Shown: one piece after another, positions 22,791 to 35,425 of the stretch
Numbering within the stretch: the first letter of the stretch is position 1
Layout: each line of letters starts with the position of its first letter
From: Hemibagrus wyckioides
Lineage: Eukaryota > Chordata > Actinopteri > Siluriformes > Bagridae
Direction: 5' to 3'
NCBI RefSeq assembly: GCF_019097595.1
Contig: NC_080720.1
Location: forward strand, 17,514,852 to 17,578,851
DNA length: 64,000 nucleotides
Notes under the pieces: model-generated
What the model saw: only the letters and a program-made list of their open reading frames with translations
Told to the model about the DNA's origin: nothing
The model's database searches: none
Program-made: the position numbers and the translations under genes

Positions 22791-23879
22791 TAGTAGGTGT
22801 TAGGCAGTAAGGGAGAGCTGACTGATTGATGGGAGTAAAAGAAAAAAGAAGTACAATATACTATAATTTGAATATTGTATCTTTTTTAATGATTAAAAAC
22901 TTATACCCAACGTCATTAAATCACTGAATATAACTGAATGTAACACTAAAGGTTTCTGTGCAGGATACAGTAACTTGCTGGAATAGGCCAGTTATTCTGC
23001 TGCAAACCTCTCTAAAATGCCTGTAATTTAGATGTGTGTCAAAATGCCATGTCATTTCATACACACTGTGCTTTACTCATATGATAACACAACACCGTGG
23101 ATAAGGATAAAAAAAAAAAATCTAGGCAGTGCATGTGTTTCAAACTAATACCATCAACAACAATTATGGCTTTTAAATGTGTTCCATTATGTGACTGACT
23201 GGCAATTGCTCCATTTATAGCTCTGTTAGCCTTGAGAAGGATAACATGGCATTTAGAATTAGAGAGTGCGCTAGAAAGCCTGTTATTTTGTTGTTTTGAA
23301 ATATCTGACTGTGGCTTCCACTGAGAGCAGTTTGGGTCAAGGCTTCCAAAACGACAGAAGCACAATGCTGAAGAAATCTGGGAGTGAAGTCAACATTGAT
23401 TTGATTGATTGATTGAGTCAGGATAAACATTCAGTGGGGAGCGGTAGAGGATGACGAGCAGCGGGTGATCAGAACAGGTCCAGCACCAATTACCAACAAG
23501 ATATACGTGTGTGTGTGTACTTGCATGTATTTATGTGGCACAAATGAGTTTAAGGATAGCGTTAGTTTCAGCCATAGGCATAACTAGTTTAGCTACTGTA
23601 ATCAACATTCTTGGAAAAGTCTAACAATAAAGCAGTGAAGCTGAATTATTAAAACTTTATAGACCTAGGCATCTCTATGATCTTCTATCTCTATCTATCT
23701 CTTAAAACTCCAGGTAGATACTTGTTCTCATGTTGGATACAAATGGATTTATTCCACTGTTTGTGTGAGTATTTACATAACTAAGTGTGTTCATGAAAAT
23801 TCCATAATTTCATTAAAAAGTGTGTATCCTATATGATCGAATTAATATCATAATTTTCATGGATTACTGCACTATTGTA
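22791..23879. other. intergenic, nothing recognised
   Basis: AT-rich unique-looking DNA with short simple repeats only. Confidence 0.5.
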
Positions 23880-24739
23880 CACTGATCAGGTATAACATTA
23901 TGACCACCTACCTAATATTGTGTTGGTTCCACTTTTGCTGCCAAAACAGCCCTGACCTGTCAAGGCATGGACTCCACTAAATCCCTGAAGGTGTGCTGTG
24001 GTATCTGGCACCAATATGTTAGCAGAAGATCCTTTAAGTCCTGTAAGTTGCTAGATGGAGCCTCCATGGATCGGACTTGTTTGTTCAACACGTTCCACAG
24101 ATGCTCACTTGGATTGACATTTGGGGAATTTGGAGGCCATATAAACACCTCAAACTCATTGTTGTTCTTATCAAACCATTCCTGAACCATTTGTGCTTTG
24201 TGGCACGACACATTATCCTGCTGAAAGAGGCCACAGCCATCAGGGAATACTGTTTACATTAAATGGTCTGCAGCAATGCTTAGGTAGGTGGTACGTGTCA
24301 AAGTAACATCCACATGGATGGCAGGACCCAAGATTTCCCAGCAGAACATTGCCCAAAGCATGAAACTACTGTCTCCACCGGCTTGTCTTCTTCCCATAGT
24401 GCATCCTGGTGCCATGTGTTCCCCAGGTAAGTGACGCACTGTTCCTACTTTGGACCACTTTTGATAGATACTGACCACTGCAGTCCAGGAACACCCCACA
24501 AGAGGTGCAGTTTGGAGACGCTCTGATCCAGTCGTCTATCCATCACAATTTGGCCCTTGTCAAACTCACACAAATCCTTACGCTTGTCCATTTTTCCTGC
24601 TTCTAACACATCAACTTTGAGGACAAAATGTTCACTTGCTGCCTAATATATCCCACCCACTAACAGGTGCCATGATGAGGAGATAATCAGTGTTATTCAC
24701 TTCACCTCTCAGTGCTCATAATGTTATGCCTGCTCGGTG
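23880..24739 (-). mobile_element. Tc1-like element, internally deleted
   Basis: The terminal repeats CACTGATCAGGTATAACATT (left) and its mirror ending GCCTGCTCGGTG (right) are each flanked by TA (23878-23879 and 24740-24741). At 860 bp it is shorter than the usual 1.2-1.3 kb, owing to loss of transposase middle sequence. Confidence 0.85.
23912..24591 (-). pseudogene. Tc1-type transposase pseudogene, deleted
   Basis: The N-terminus starts at 24591 with [20 protein letters not shown]. Later pieces read [17 protein letters not shown] and a C-terminal part with VFIWPPNSPNVNPSEHLWN (about 24150), the third catalytic region. Much of the DNA-binding and first catalytic region is missing. A TGA follows VESMP where the family has Arg; the ancestral end is near 23912. 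It is inactive. Confidence 0.82.
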
Positions 24740-25962
24740 TATATGGAATATGCTGTTGATTTTAAATTGCTTATTTTTCATTACCTTTATAGCCTTTAGA
24801 ACTAAGATACCCTCAACCAGAGCAATATATAGAAGTATATAACAACAAAAGAAATGTCTCTGTATAAACAGAGTACTGGCCAGTCTGTCTGCACGTAACC
24901 ATAAACAGTAAACAAAATCAAGTTTATTTTGTGATTGTTGTAGCCAAAAACGCTAGATTTTGCTGCTGTTTTGTTTTCTTTTTTTGTGCTTTTATTTGAG
25001 GAAGACTCTTGAATTAGTAAAATTGTTTGATGAATGTGAATCAAAGAAGTCCTTGGCTGAATCCGCATTGTGAAGTCACGTGATGTGTTTTGACAAATGT
25101 GCAGAAAATCTGCAATAATTTTGAAAAATTGAAAACTTCTCTGAATAAAGCAGAGTTTACTCGATTTCGCAAAATCACAAAATCCTGGAGGAACTCCTTA
25201 ATGATATTAAATAGTTAACTGCCATAGAAGTCCATTTCTGCATTTACCCCATTGCTGAAATGAATGTCTAGGTATGCCAGGTAAAGAGGGAATATGTGAT
25301 TGGGCAGGCTTAAGAAAACAGATTACATATAGTTCACACAAAAAATGTACATTTCTCATCTTAATTTGACTTCATTGCTAATACTAAATGTAAGTTTCTA
25401 TATTAAAATTTTAAGTAGATAGAGTATGTGTGATCAGTACATATAGAATAATAAAATAATAATAAAATCTTGTGAAGAAATTGGATGGTCTTTTAATTTG
25501 TACATGGATCTGGCTTTGGCAACATAAGTGTTGAACTGGCAGCCTTTAACAAAAGCACAGAATAACCCAGAGCAATGCATGCAAATTGTTTGTACTCATA
25601 TTTGGAAGCCCTGGTCATGTGCAAAATTCTGGCATGTGCTGACTGCAAGTGGCAATAGAGTGTGATTACAATGTGCACAAAAGCTGGCAATGTACTGTTT
25701 CTGCTATAATCGGTTGCCTTGCTGATTAGAGAATAATTTGTTTATACACATTGTAAAGCTATTTAGTTATTGAAATGTATTCCGAGATTTCTTTTTATAT
25801 AGCAATTTGTTCTGTGTTAGATGCTATTAGATATAATAACAGTGTTTCCCCCCAAATCAGTATCATTCCACTAAGCACAGGCTGCTAATAAACACCAATT
25901 TGTCTTACCTTTCAATATACTTTAACAACTGAAAAAATGTGTAAGAAAAAGTACTGAGATAT

Positions 25963-26655
25963 ATACTCACTGAACACTTTATTAGAAACACTATACTAAT
26001 ATTGTGTAGGGCCTCACTTCTCAATTCTTCATGGCACTGATTCCTCAAGATGTTGTAAATTTTCCTTTGAGACTGTGGTCCATGTTGACTTAATCACATC
26101 ACGCAGTTCCTGAAGATTTTCAGGTGCACTTTCATGCTGAGAATCTCCCGAATTCCTTGTACTATCACATCCAAAGGCGCTCTACTTGATTCTGAGCCAT
26201 TGACTGGGAAGACCAATGAAGAGGAATGAACTCATTATTCATGAAACCAGTTTTAGTTATCATGCTGGAAGTAGCCATTAGAAGTAAATGTTGGCCAAGA
26301 AGGGATGCCCAAATCAAGATTCATCAGACCAGGCTACATTGTAAACTATCCAGCTCTGCTTTTGTGAAGTTTTTTTTCCTGAATTGCTTTTCTGTTAACC
26401 ACAGTTGTTACGGAGTGGTTATCTGAATTACTGTAGCCTTTCTGTCAGCTCAAACCAGTCGGACCATTCTTCATTGATCTTTCTCATCAACAAGTTGTTT
26501 CCGTGAGCAGAACTGCTGCTTTCTTTATTCTACAATCCCACACAGTCTAAAGGTTGTTGTGTGTGAAAATCCCAGGAGATCCGCAGTTATAGAAATACTG
26601 AAACCAGGCCATCTGGCACCAACAATCATGCCATGGTCAAACTCACTGAGATCAC
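25963..26655 (-). mobile_element. Tc1-like element fragment, truncated and internally deleted
   Basis: The left terminal repeat ACTCACTGAACACTTTATTA begins after TA at about 25963. Antisense transposase sequence follows to about 26225, then a large internal gap, then N-terminal transposase sequence to the segment matching the start region at about 26650. The right terminal repeat is absent. It belongs to the same family as the foldback copies at 18.6, 48.7 and 58.9 kb. Confidence 0.75.
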
Positions 26656-29600
26656 TACTTCATCGTGGTGCCCAGTTTTCCTGGGAACGACGATGAAGGG
26701 AATTACTGGAGACAAATGAACTATAAATGATTTTTCTTCCAATTTTACCTCTTTACAGAGTACACACACACACACACGCACAAGTATAATCTGTAACTTC
26801 TGTATACATGAGGCTTCACCAACATTACTGCAAAATGACAAATGATAAAGTGTAGTTTGTAGTAAATCACTACATTTCCTTTTATTGATTCTTTGACCTT
26901 TTAAGGGCCATATCTTATTGACACAAATCATATCATTTGTGTTTATACTGCTGGTGAGTCTTTCTTGGCTTTGTTTTACTTCTAAAAGCATGAAAATATA
27001 ACCTGAGAGTTATGTAAAAGGACAGTAAAACTTGAGAAAGATACTTTTAATTGTAAATGTATAAGCACCCAACAGAATAATCTTAGCATAATCATAGCAC
27101 CAGTCCATCTCTCTTAAAGATGAATCATCAGACACAGCAAGAGCGAAGCATTGCAAAATACAGGATATGCTGAATTTACTATGTAAATGGAACTGCTTAC
27201 CCAGACAAAGCTGCAAAATCTCTACGAAACTGTTTTGTGATATTTCTCTTTACTTAAAAAATTGTCACTTTTTTTCTGAGAGCCCACTGCACTCAAATTT
27301 TCAAGCAGTCAGAACAGGGTTCTTTAAGGGTTCATATAACATAGCAGCTAGATCACAAATAGATTGAAACTCAGTGTTGCCCATTAAAGCTCAGTGTTGC
27401 CTTTAATTAATCTACAGCCTCTACATGATACCAACCAAGCATTTAGGTCACAAAATTGAACTGACTCAAGTTTACTATCTAATATTAGCTAGCGAGGATC
27501 AGATATGGAATGCCCTGGTTTATCACGACAAACATTATACATACTTACATACATATAAAGGCAAACCTAATTCTGGCAGATTAGATACTTGAAATAAAAA
27601 TGCAATCTAACTAAATAAACGTAGATAAGCTCTGCAGGAAGACTGCAGATTGGTTTTAGAAGACACCCATAGCTGAAGTTTGCAATTGCTGTAGTGCCTC
27701 CTCAGTCATTACACAGCTGTCTACATGCACCTAAAGGGCAAGAGACACTCCTCTGAGGTCAGCATTGTACACATTCTGGAAAGGACTCCATCTAATAAAT
27801 CAAGCTGGACAATAACCATAAGAGAACAGAAAGAAATGTCTGCAACAACATCTATCACCTACCTACAGTGTTGTCCTGACATGCTCACCTTAGGGGTTCA
27901 ACACTCTGACTCACATCTCTGTATCCTGGTGTTATGCCAATCTCTTTATGTCACAGGTGCAAGTCACACACTGCGATTAAATGGTGGAAATTTTCCCATC
28001 ATGAGGTAGAGCTGAGGAAGTCACTCATAGGTACTGAAATGTCTTCCTGGCTGAAGACACCAGTCACCAAATATTTACGAAGAGATACTTAATGCCTTGT
28101 TCTTTGCTTAGCAGTTTGTGTATACTGTCATTTTCACCTGTCATCTCATTTTGTAGTGTGTAGGTATTACAAATTGTATGAAATATCTATTTGGTTTGAA
28201 GTAAGTGCACCTTGCATAATGTCAATTACACACATTTTAAAGAAACCTGAAAATATAATATTGCAAAAGTGGATTATTTAACAGGCCTTGTAGAAAATTC
28301 ATTCATAAATAAAAAATAACAATCTTTTTTTAAATCCAAATATTTCTCTGTCTATTAAAATGAATAGACTGCACAATCAAATAAGCTGGGAAGGCTAATA
28401 AATAAGGGTTAAATGAACTGAAGTTCAATTAAACAATTTGTGGGTAATTAAAGCAAAACACAGGGCTCTCAACAGTAATGTGAAATGAACTCAGTGTTGG
28501 GTTACTGATATGAATCAGAATCGATTACATTTAACAGCATTTTTGGGCAGGTTTTAGTAATAAAATGAATGCAGAACATTTAATATTATAGTAAAAAATA
28601 ACCAAAAAAACAACAACAAACAAAAGCATCTTATTTCAAGCCAACCCAAAAATTGTCTACCTGTTGAAGAACTTAAACTTGCTTTTTTGTTACACCAAAG
28701 CATAAGACCAGGCTAGAACTCTGCCAAGTTCAGCAGCAATTCTGTGTAGCTGTAAATACGAGGAGTTTTGTGTAATGCCACAATGCAATTGTATTGTCAA
28801 GGACTGTCAAGAGTTTAGAGGAAGAGAGAGAGTTTAACTTTGTAGCATTTATTATATGGCCTGATGGGTGAAAGTTGAAACTTCCATTAAAAAACCCAGT
28901 GGAACGGGCATCTAATACTGACCCCAAAAATCTTGAGAGAGGATTAATGACAAGTGTTTATATGGTGATAAAATTATCATGACTAATATCTTCCACAAAT
29001 TTACAGATATACAAAATATACTGAAGATGTATTAATGTAAAAATCTAAGCATAAATAGTTCAAATCATGTACATGTGCTTATAATTTAATCATTTTCAGA
29101 TGTCTCAAATGGTCTGGTAATCTTTGAGACCATGGTTCAGGTAAATTGGGGCAGTCTTTTATAAGTGAAGGGATGTAATGGATGCATGAATGGATGCATG
29201 AAACAACCCACAGCTATGATTAAGTGGTGCACTTCTGTATCTTATGTCCTGAATAGATGTTTTATGAAACATCTTAAGACGCAGGGGAATGAGGCAGATC
29301 GGAAGATCTAGAACACTGTGTGCTGTTTGCATATACAATTTTAGAATACATTGATGATTGCATTTTGTGAAGATTTTTTTTCCTCATTCTGTTATTCTTG
29401 TTCATTTTATTTAATGATGCAAATAAATACGTATGCTATAAATAAATAATGTTCTCATTTGTGTGAGTGAGGATCAAACGAAAGACCTAAATCAACAAAT
29501 ACATCCCAAGTTCATTAAAGGGTTAGGGCTTGCAAAAAAACAAAAACAAAACCCAGATATATATATTTACAGTATGATTTTTCCTTTACAAGAATTTGAA

Positions 29601-29724
29601 ATGTGTTAAAATGTGTTATGTTGGGGCATGGGAGAGATACAAATTCAACTTCAGTACTTTCCAATATATCTGAAATTGCCTTAAAGCATACAGGCTTTGT
29701 TAAACTTAGCAATATGCTAATTCA
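26656..29724. other. intergenic, mostly unrecognised
   Basis: An incidental 94-codon frame at 27725-28009 is followed by GAGCTGAGGAAGTCACTC and GAAATGTCTTCCTGGCTGAA, reminiscent of a retroelement tail. I could not place the frame in any family. The rest shows nothing. Confidence 0.4.
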
Positions 29725-29895
29725 CAGGTTCCCAATCCTGGTCCTGATGTTCTCCCTGTCCTGCACATTTTAGTGTCTTCTCTGCTCCAACTCACTGCCT
29801 TCAACGCAGAAAGTGCTAGTGTTAAGTTAAATTTGATGTGTTAGAGCAAAAAACACTAGAATATACAGAACAGGGCGTACTGTACTCTAGAACCT
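29725..29895. mobile_element. probable MITE or short inverted-repeat element
   Basis: Left CCCTGTCCTGCACATTTTAG and the region ending near 29875 (antisense CCCTGTTCTGTATATTCTAG) form imperfect inverted arms around a short centre. The GTTCCCAATCCTGGTCCTG start is a motif I recognise as a frequent dispersed fish repeat. No coding capacity. Confidence 0.5.
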
Positions 29896-30296
29896 GTGTA
29901 CTAAGTTAAACTTCCTGAGATATGCATTATTTCATTTTTACAAGGCATAAAGGGAAGTGTAGGCTACGGTGAGAAATAAATTAGGTCGTCATGGCGTTAT
30001 GAAAAAAGAAAGACTATATAAACTGGCTAATCGTTTTGGCAACGTTTGAGCATTTCGCTTTGGCATTCCTTGACGGGGGTGTGGTGGGGGGGGGTCACTA
30101 AATCCCCTGCACGTGCTGCTTTAGCACCAGCAGGGGTCACTATATTGCCATATTACAGCACACTTGATTATGAGTTGCACTTTCCACGGCATAATACATG
30201 AGTGAGTTCTGCAATATACACCCACACGTTCAGAAAAAAAAAAGTACTAAACTATACTTTTCCTTGTAGCTGGGATGGTACCCTCAAGCGCACAAC

Positions 30297-30318
30297 TTTT
30301 TTTTTTTTTTTTTTTTTT
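30297..30318. repeat. poly(T) tract
   Basis: 22 T residues; further T runs are at about 30530 and 30774, all upstream of the CpG island. Confidence 0.95.
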
Positions 30319-31039
30319 ACTTATAAAATGATCCTTTACCTGAAAAAAAGCGCATGTAGTGTACCTTTCCCGTAGCCTGGATCGAAAATCTAATTGCGGT
30401 CCTTTTGTGTGCCTTAAATCATTTTGAACTACTCCTACTAAAAGATACACATCCAAGGTGCAAAATATGTACGCTTGAGGATACCACACCAGCCACAAAG
30501 TAAGGTACAGTTCAGTAACATGGTTACAATTTTTTTTTTTTTCTGACAGTCCAAGACCAGATGACTAACTTCAGTACACTGGCTTAAAAATCCCCCCTCT
30601 CGTGCTCCTACAGGAATGGTCTTTGGTTTATGCAGTATATAACGTGCTTTGCCTGAATGTTTTAACAGCCATTTTAACATATACTGTGGAAACTGCATTA
30701 GCATGCTGTCAGGGTAACTTCGCCCACATGATGCCCATATAATAGGCTATGGTTTTTAATATGCACAGCTCGTTTTTTTTTTTTTTTTTACATCAATATT
30801 TCCTTCAGAGAGGCTTGTGCATCTAATGAATGAATCCTAGTCTGATAAACTATGTTTCCTTTCTTATTTAAACTGAAGACACTATAAACAGGACCTCATT
30901 TTTTAAGCGTTTCAGACGGCCAGCATACTATAAATACCAGTATCCTGCACGATTACGAAATACCGAATGGGACTAATTTGTCAATTTGTAATCTGAGCCT
31001 GTATAACGCTCTCCCAAAGTAAATTGAACAAATTACTTG

Positions 31040-31300
31040 GGCAATTTGCAGCCTCGCGTTGATGATCAAACAGAGCCCGTAGGCGTCGAAAGCGCCGCCG
31101 CGTCGATCCCCCTAGCTCCGCCCACTTCAGCAGCGCGGGTGCGCGCGCGCTCCACTGGCGCATCGCTCACGAAGCCTGGTTCACTGACGCGCCTCAGGTA
31201 CGGACCGCCGCCTTCTCTACATTGTAGATAAGCCGCCGTTAGTCATGACTCAGTGAGCGGACAGTGGAGAAAATGGAAAGTGCTCACGGCTCGAGAGCGT
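31040..31300 (+). promoter_or_regulatory. CpG-rich promoter island
   Basis: This is the only dense CpG cluster in a window otherwise very poor in CpG. It holds a GC box (GCTCCGCCCAC near 31117), runs of GCGCGC, and an AP-1/NF-E2-type TGACTCA at 31246-31252. No TATA box is evident. It precedes a probable first exon with a strong donor on the plus strand and lies about 14 kb from the divergent cd34 promoter. Confidence 0.6.
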
Positions 31301-31563
31301 TTCAGCACCACTTCAGCTGGACAGCGCAACAGCTTCTTTTTCGCTTTTTCTTCTCTTTTTTTCCAAACAGGATCCCGAGGTGGGGGATTTCTTTTTGAAT
31401 TGCACGAGCACCCGTGATGGAGTTCGTCGAACAGGAAGAAGGCGCAACATCATCCGATTAACAAGACATAAAACATTCTGCTTTGGTCCGAGTCTGAAAA
31501 GATGATGCAGGAAGTCTTGTAAAGCATTACGCAGTAAAGCAGCCAGCAGCACCGGACAGAACG
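31255..31563 (+). other. probable noncoding first exon of an unidentified plus-strand gene
   Basis: The exon begins somewhere in the CpG island and ends at GAACG|GTGAGTGGGG (31563), a strong donor. It carries short upstream reading frames only (ATG at 31273, 41 codons; ATG at 31417-31461, MEFVEQEEGATSSD), so it looks like a 5-prime leader. An alternative structure is visible: donor CAG|GTACGG at 31195/31196 and a pyrimidine-rich acceptor ending AACAG at about 31370, which would make this two exons. No coding exon in the remaining 32 kb can be joined with confidence. The gene is therefore not named. Confidence 0.42.
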
Positions 31564-31902
31564 GTGAGTGGGGAAATGGGTCAACTCTGAAATTTACACA
31601 CTGATTCAGTGGAATAATAATAATAATTAAAAAAAAACTCACATCAATAAGTGACTTTGTAATGAGAAAAATCCGAGGCAATAGGTAGCCTCTATTTGTA
31701 AATATAGGTAAGATTTCCCACAGTTAAAACATTAACATAGATGCATATTAAAACAGATAGAAAGGCAGCATTCTTTAACAGATTGGGCTTCTGCACAGTA
31801 CTGAATGTGAATAGTGTAAAATGTTCGAGGAATGCATGAAAAAAATTGGTGGAGTTTCTGTTTTATTAAGTGATTCATCTATAGCTGCATTGTCTTGCTG
31901 CA

Positions 31903-31903
<1 letters not shown>

Positions 31904-31978
<75 letters not shown>
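31904..31978. repeat. (CTAT)n microsatellite
   Basis: About 19 units downstream of the CpG-island exon. Confidence 0.97.
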
Positions 31979-31981
<3 letters not shown>

Positions 31982-34900
31982 TTGTCATAAGGTTTGTCCA
32001 CTAATTTTATTCTAACAACAGGTCTCTGTGCCAGTATGGCTACTATATGTGAATACAGTCACAGCTGTGATCTTGGTCAACATTATTAAAACACAAGGGA
32101 AATCTTGTCTCGATCTTGGCATTTGCTGTTGAAATCGACATTTTTTGAACATTAGAACGATCAGCACTGACAATCAGCTCTTACTTTTAATTTACTTTAT
32201 TATCGATGCTCGAAAATATTATTTTCAAGCATCCTATTGTAAATTTAATGTCATTACAGATGCATTACAGACATTCTATGAAAAGATATTAGGTTTGTGT
32301 CCTATACATTGCATTTTGTATGTATAGCCAGGCAAGTGGAGCTGTTTTTCTGAACATTTGGTGTCTCTAAGGTACAACTTACACAGCAATCATTATTTTA
32401 TATGCAAGAATGAAGAGAATTTATACTTCATCTTCTTGATGACAGAGAAAAGGTTTACTGAAAAATAAAATAAAACTGAAAGAACAAAATGTATTCAAAA
32501 TTAAAAATCATATCTCCATTGGTCATGATTGCCAGAGTTGCTATAGCTCTGAAAAGAACTGTAGGTGATTGATGTTTCAACCACCTGAGCTGTGATTATC
32601 TTTAAATTCAACTGCTTACTGTTCTCTGTTCACAAGTAATAATAATAGGGCTTGTGTTAATGTGCGTTAGTCTAACACTTCTTCATTAATGTTCTAGATA
32701 GTAGCTAACTACAAGGTTAGCCATTAATTGTTTTTATTTCAAGTACATCAATAAGTGGAGGCAAGAAGCACAAAGACAAATTGACTAAATCCAGTTAATT
32801 AGCATTAATTTCATTAACTGGCAATATAATTTCAGGGTTTTTTCATCCTCTGCTTTTTTTTCTTGTATGCATGTTTCATCCTCAGATACAGATTCAACAC
32901 TTTATAAATGCTGCTGTTATCTTTATAAATCCTGATGTTAATTACTTAATTTCAGCAATCTTTTACTTTTTACATCACAAGGGGCCTCTGCTCCTAGTAG
33001 TCCAGGGGCCCTAAGTGAATACTTATACAACATAAAGCAGGAAATGGCAGCTGATGGCATTACATGTCTTAGTACAAAGCAATATAAACAATAAAGCTGG
33101 CATATAAAATATTAAATACTTTTATTGCTGCATTGCCAAACCATATTGCTGTGTTGTTTAACATTTTGCAAAAAAGAACTTATTGAATTGCAAGGTTTAG
33201 CCATCACTGACTTTAAGTGCCTTGCTAACATTTTATACTTGTCTTGCTGCCAAATTCTCACCAGCTTAAGCTTGTCAGGATTGTGATTTGTTGTGTTCAG
33301 GCTTCATTTAAGCTTCATTCTGCACATGAAATAAAGATAATTGTTAGGCCTTAACATGGAGAATATGACAGATTACTAGAAGTGGAAAAATAAAGCTTAC
33401 AATTTAACACAGTAAATTATTGAAAATATTTGATGTGTTCTCCATCAACAAACAGAATTATCAGATAAGATAAATTTTAAGGCGGCAATTTCAGTTTTTG
33501 CGTGCTGCAGGCAAACGGAGTAAGTTGGAATTGTTGCATAGAGGAGGATGTTTTCATGACCTTTTCCCATAACATTACACTTACTGTATGTGGTGGTAAT
33601 GGTGACAGGTATGTGGCCTGAATAATGTCTAAATAGCATGAAATTGTTTATTTATTTATTTATTTATTTGTGCTTTTGGGAGTATCAGTCTGAAGGACTT
33701 TTGGGCAAATGCTCCTATCACCATCCTGCAGCTGTGTATTATCTCACTATTGTGTTGTTGGGGCCAGGCTGCTTCACTTTGTTCTTTAAATTTACAGCAG
33801 CTGTTTTTTTTTTTATGAAAGGGGTTTATGATTGAGGTTAATCACAGAGTATTGTGTTCATAGCTGACCAGAAAAAAGTCACCGTTTAGCTATAATTGTT
33901 GTTTTCTCAGAGCACCTGCTCTTTATAAACAGTGTTTATTTTGCTCTGATTTGCCACTCTTACCCACAGATCACACTGTCTACTGGCTTGGAGAGGTGAG
34001 AACTAAACAGATGGTGAAAGCAAATTAGATTAGCAGTGTTTTACCTCCTCTGCGTACTCACAGCATATAGAATAACATCCTTCTGCACGCTTACTTATCT
34101 TGAAGAAATTTCTTACATATGCAATCACTGTATGTATAATTTAGATGTTCTGAAAGCAGCCTAGCTGCATGGATGGAATGTTGGCTGCTCTGTATGCTTA
34201 ATGCATACACGTTCTACACGTTTGGCATTTATTATTGATTACTGACTACAGTTACTGTACTCCATCAACTCAACGGTGGCCAGATGGCTTTCTATTTACC
34301 ACTCTGCTGCAAGGTGATGGATTGGCTGGGAAACTCTTGTACGGAAGTTTGTTCTAATTTGGTGGGGGGTACTGAGTTTTTCTGTTTTCAGAAGATAGAC
34401 AGAATGGCTGTAGTACATGAATTAGGAATTATAACTTCTATTGTGCATCAGTATAAAATACATTCCTTGACATTAACATGCTTGAATCTTTTCTTTGAAA
34501 TAACGCAGACACTGCTAGATTCTGCAAAGCTTTCAAACATCAGTTCAGTTCTGCGAAATTGAGACAGTATGCTAGTTATCTATACGGCAGACTAGATCAA
34601 AATTCATTCTGTTTTACCAAGTACACTGGAGAGTTTGTTGTCAGCAAGAAAAAAAAGATCAAAAACCTCCACTGCACAGAGAAGCTCCTCGCCTATCACA
34701 GCTTAATTATCTGTACTGACTGACTAAGCATAAAGCCAAATTTAGATTTCATTTAGCCTTGTATCTGAGGCTCCCACATATAGATTTTCTGTCCACGTTA
34801 TCAAATGAGACCCTTTGGCATGTACGCAGTGGAGGCCTGTGTATGGAGCATCGATGTAGCACTAATATATTCTTCACATAAGACCACAAAGATGTATAGA

Positions 34901-35100
34901 ACCACACTGGACAAAGATTTATTAAGTCCATATCTTCTGTACTGTGCGCTATCTTTAACGCAACCACCCCCACCCCCACACGCACCACACCCACTCCTAT
35001 GCTAACCCCCACCACCCCCCAAAAAACTGTTAAATATCTGCTGATGCTGAATCTTCTTTACCCTTTTTTATTTTACATTTCTTTACATTAGAGTTCTACC

Positions 35101-35104
<4 letters not shown>

Positions 35105-35131
<27 letters not shown>
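35105..35131. repeat. (TG)n microsatellite
   Basis: About 13 TG units, 65 bases before the candidate exon at 35196. Confidence 0.95.
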
Positions 35132-35134
<3 letters not shown>

Positions 35135-35195
35135 GGGATATTTCTAGTGAAACGGCATGTCTTCACTCTATCCCATCTCCTCATTTTCCCTCTAG

Positions 35196-35425
35196 CTAAG
35201 ACCATCTGCTCAGCGGCGGGTCTGGCCAAACAGCTCAAGCACTGGGTGAGAGAGTGGACCTACCACTGTCCCTGCCTCCGTCAGCAATTCTGAACCCACA
35301 ACTAACTTTATAGCCAACACTGCTGAGAGCCTTCTTACTTTGAATCACCACTGGACTGTGTGCTTTTTTTCTCACAGCTCAGAGTTTGTAGAGTTGAAAG
35401 AAATAAAGGACTCAGTGGTTTGGCT
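35196..35425 (+). other. candidate downstream exon (internal 35196-35245 or terminal)
   Basis: A good acceptor (TCATTTTCCCTCTAG) precedes a locally GC-richer segment, and a donor-like CTGG|GTGAGA follows 50 bases later. If the donor is ignored, a frame continues KTICSAAGLAKQLKHW and stops at 35293, and an AATAAA occurs at 35402-35407. It could be a second leader exon or the last exon of a short transcript from the 31 kb promoter. No family is recognised. Confidence 0.25.

Larger units (their letters stand above)
31564..35195 (+). other. probable intron downstream of CpG exon
   Basis: It starts at a GTGAGT donor. It contains a (CTAT)n tract and AT-rich sequence, with no coding exon recognised. 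Confidence 0.4.

Noticed and set aside
27725..28009. 94-codon frame MHLKGKRHSSEV..
   Set aside because: No family recognised, no splice context; adjacent sequence hints at a retroelement tail.
31037..31231. 64-codon frame across the CpG island
   Set aside because: It begins at TTG, not ATG, and lies in the promoter region; composition alone explains it.
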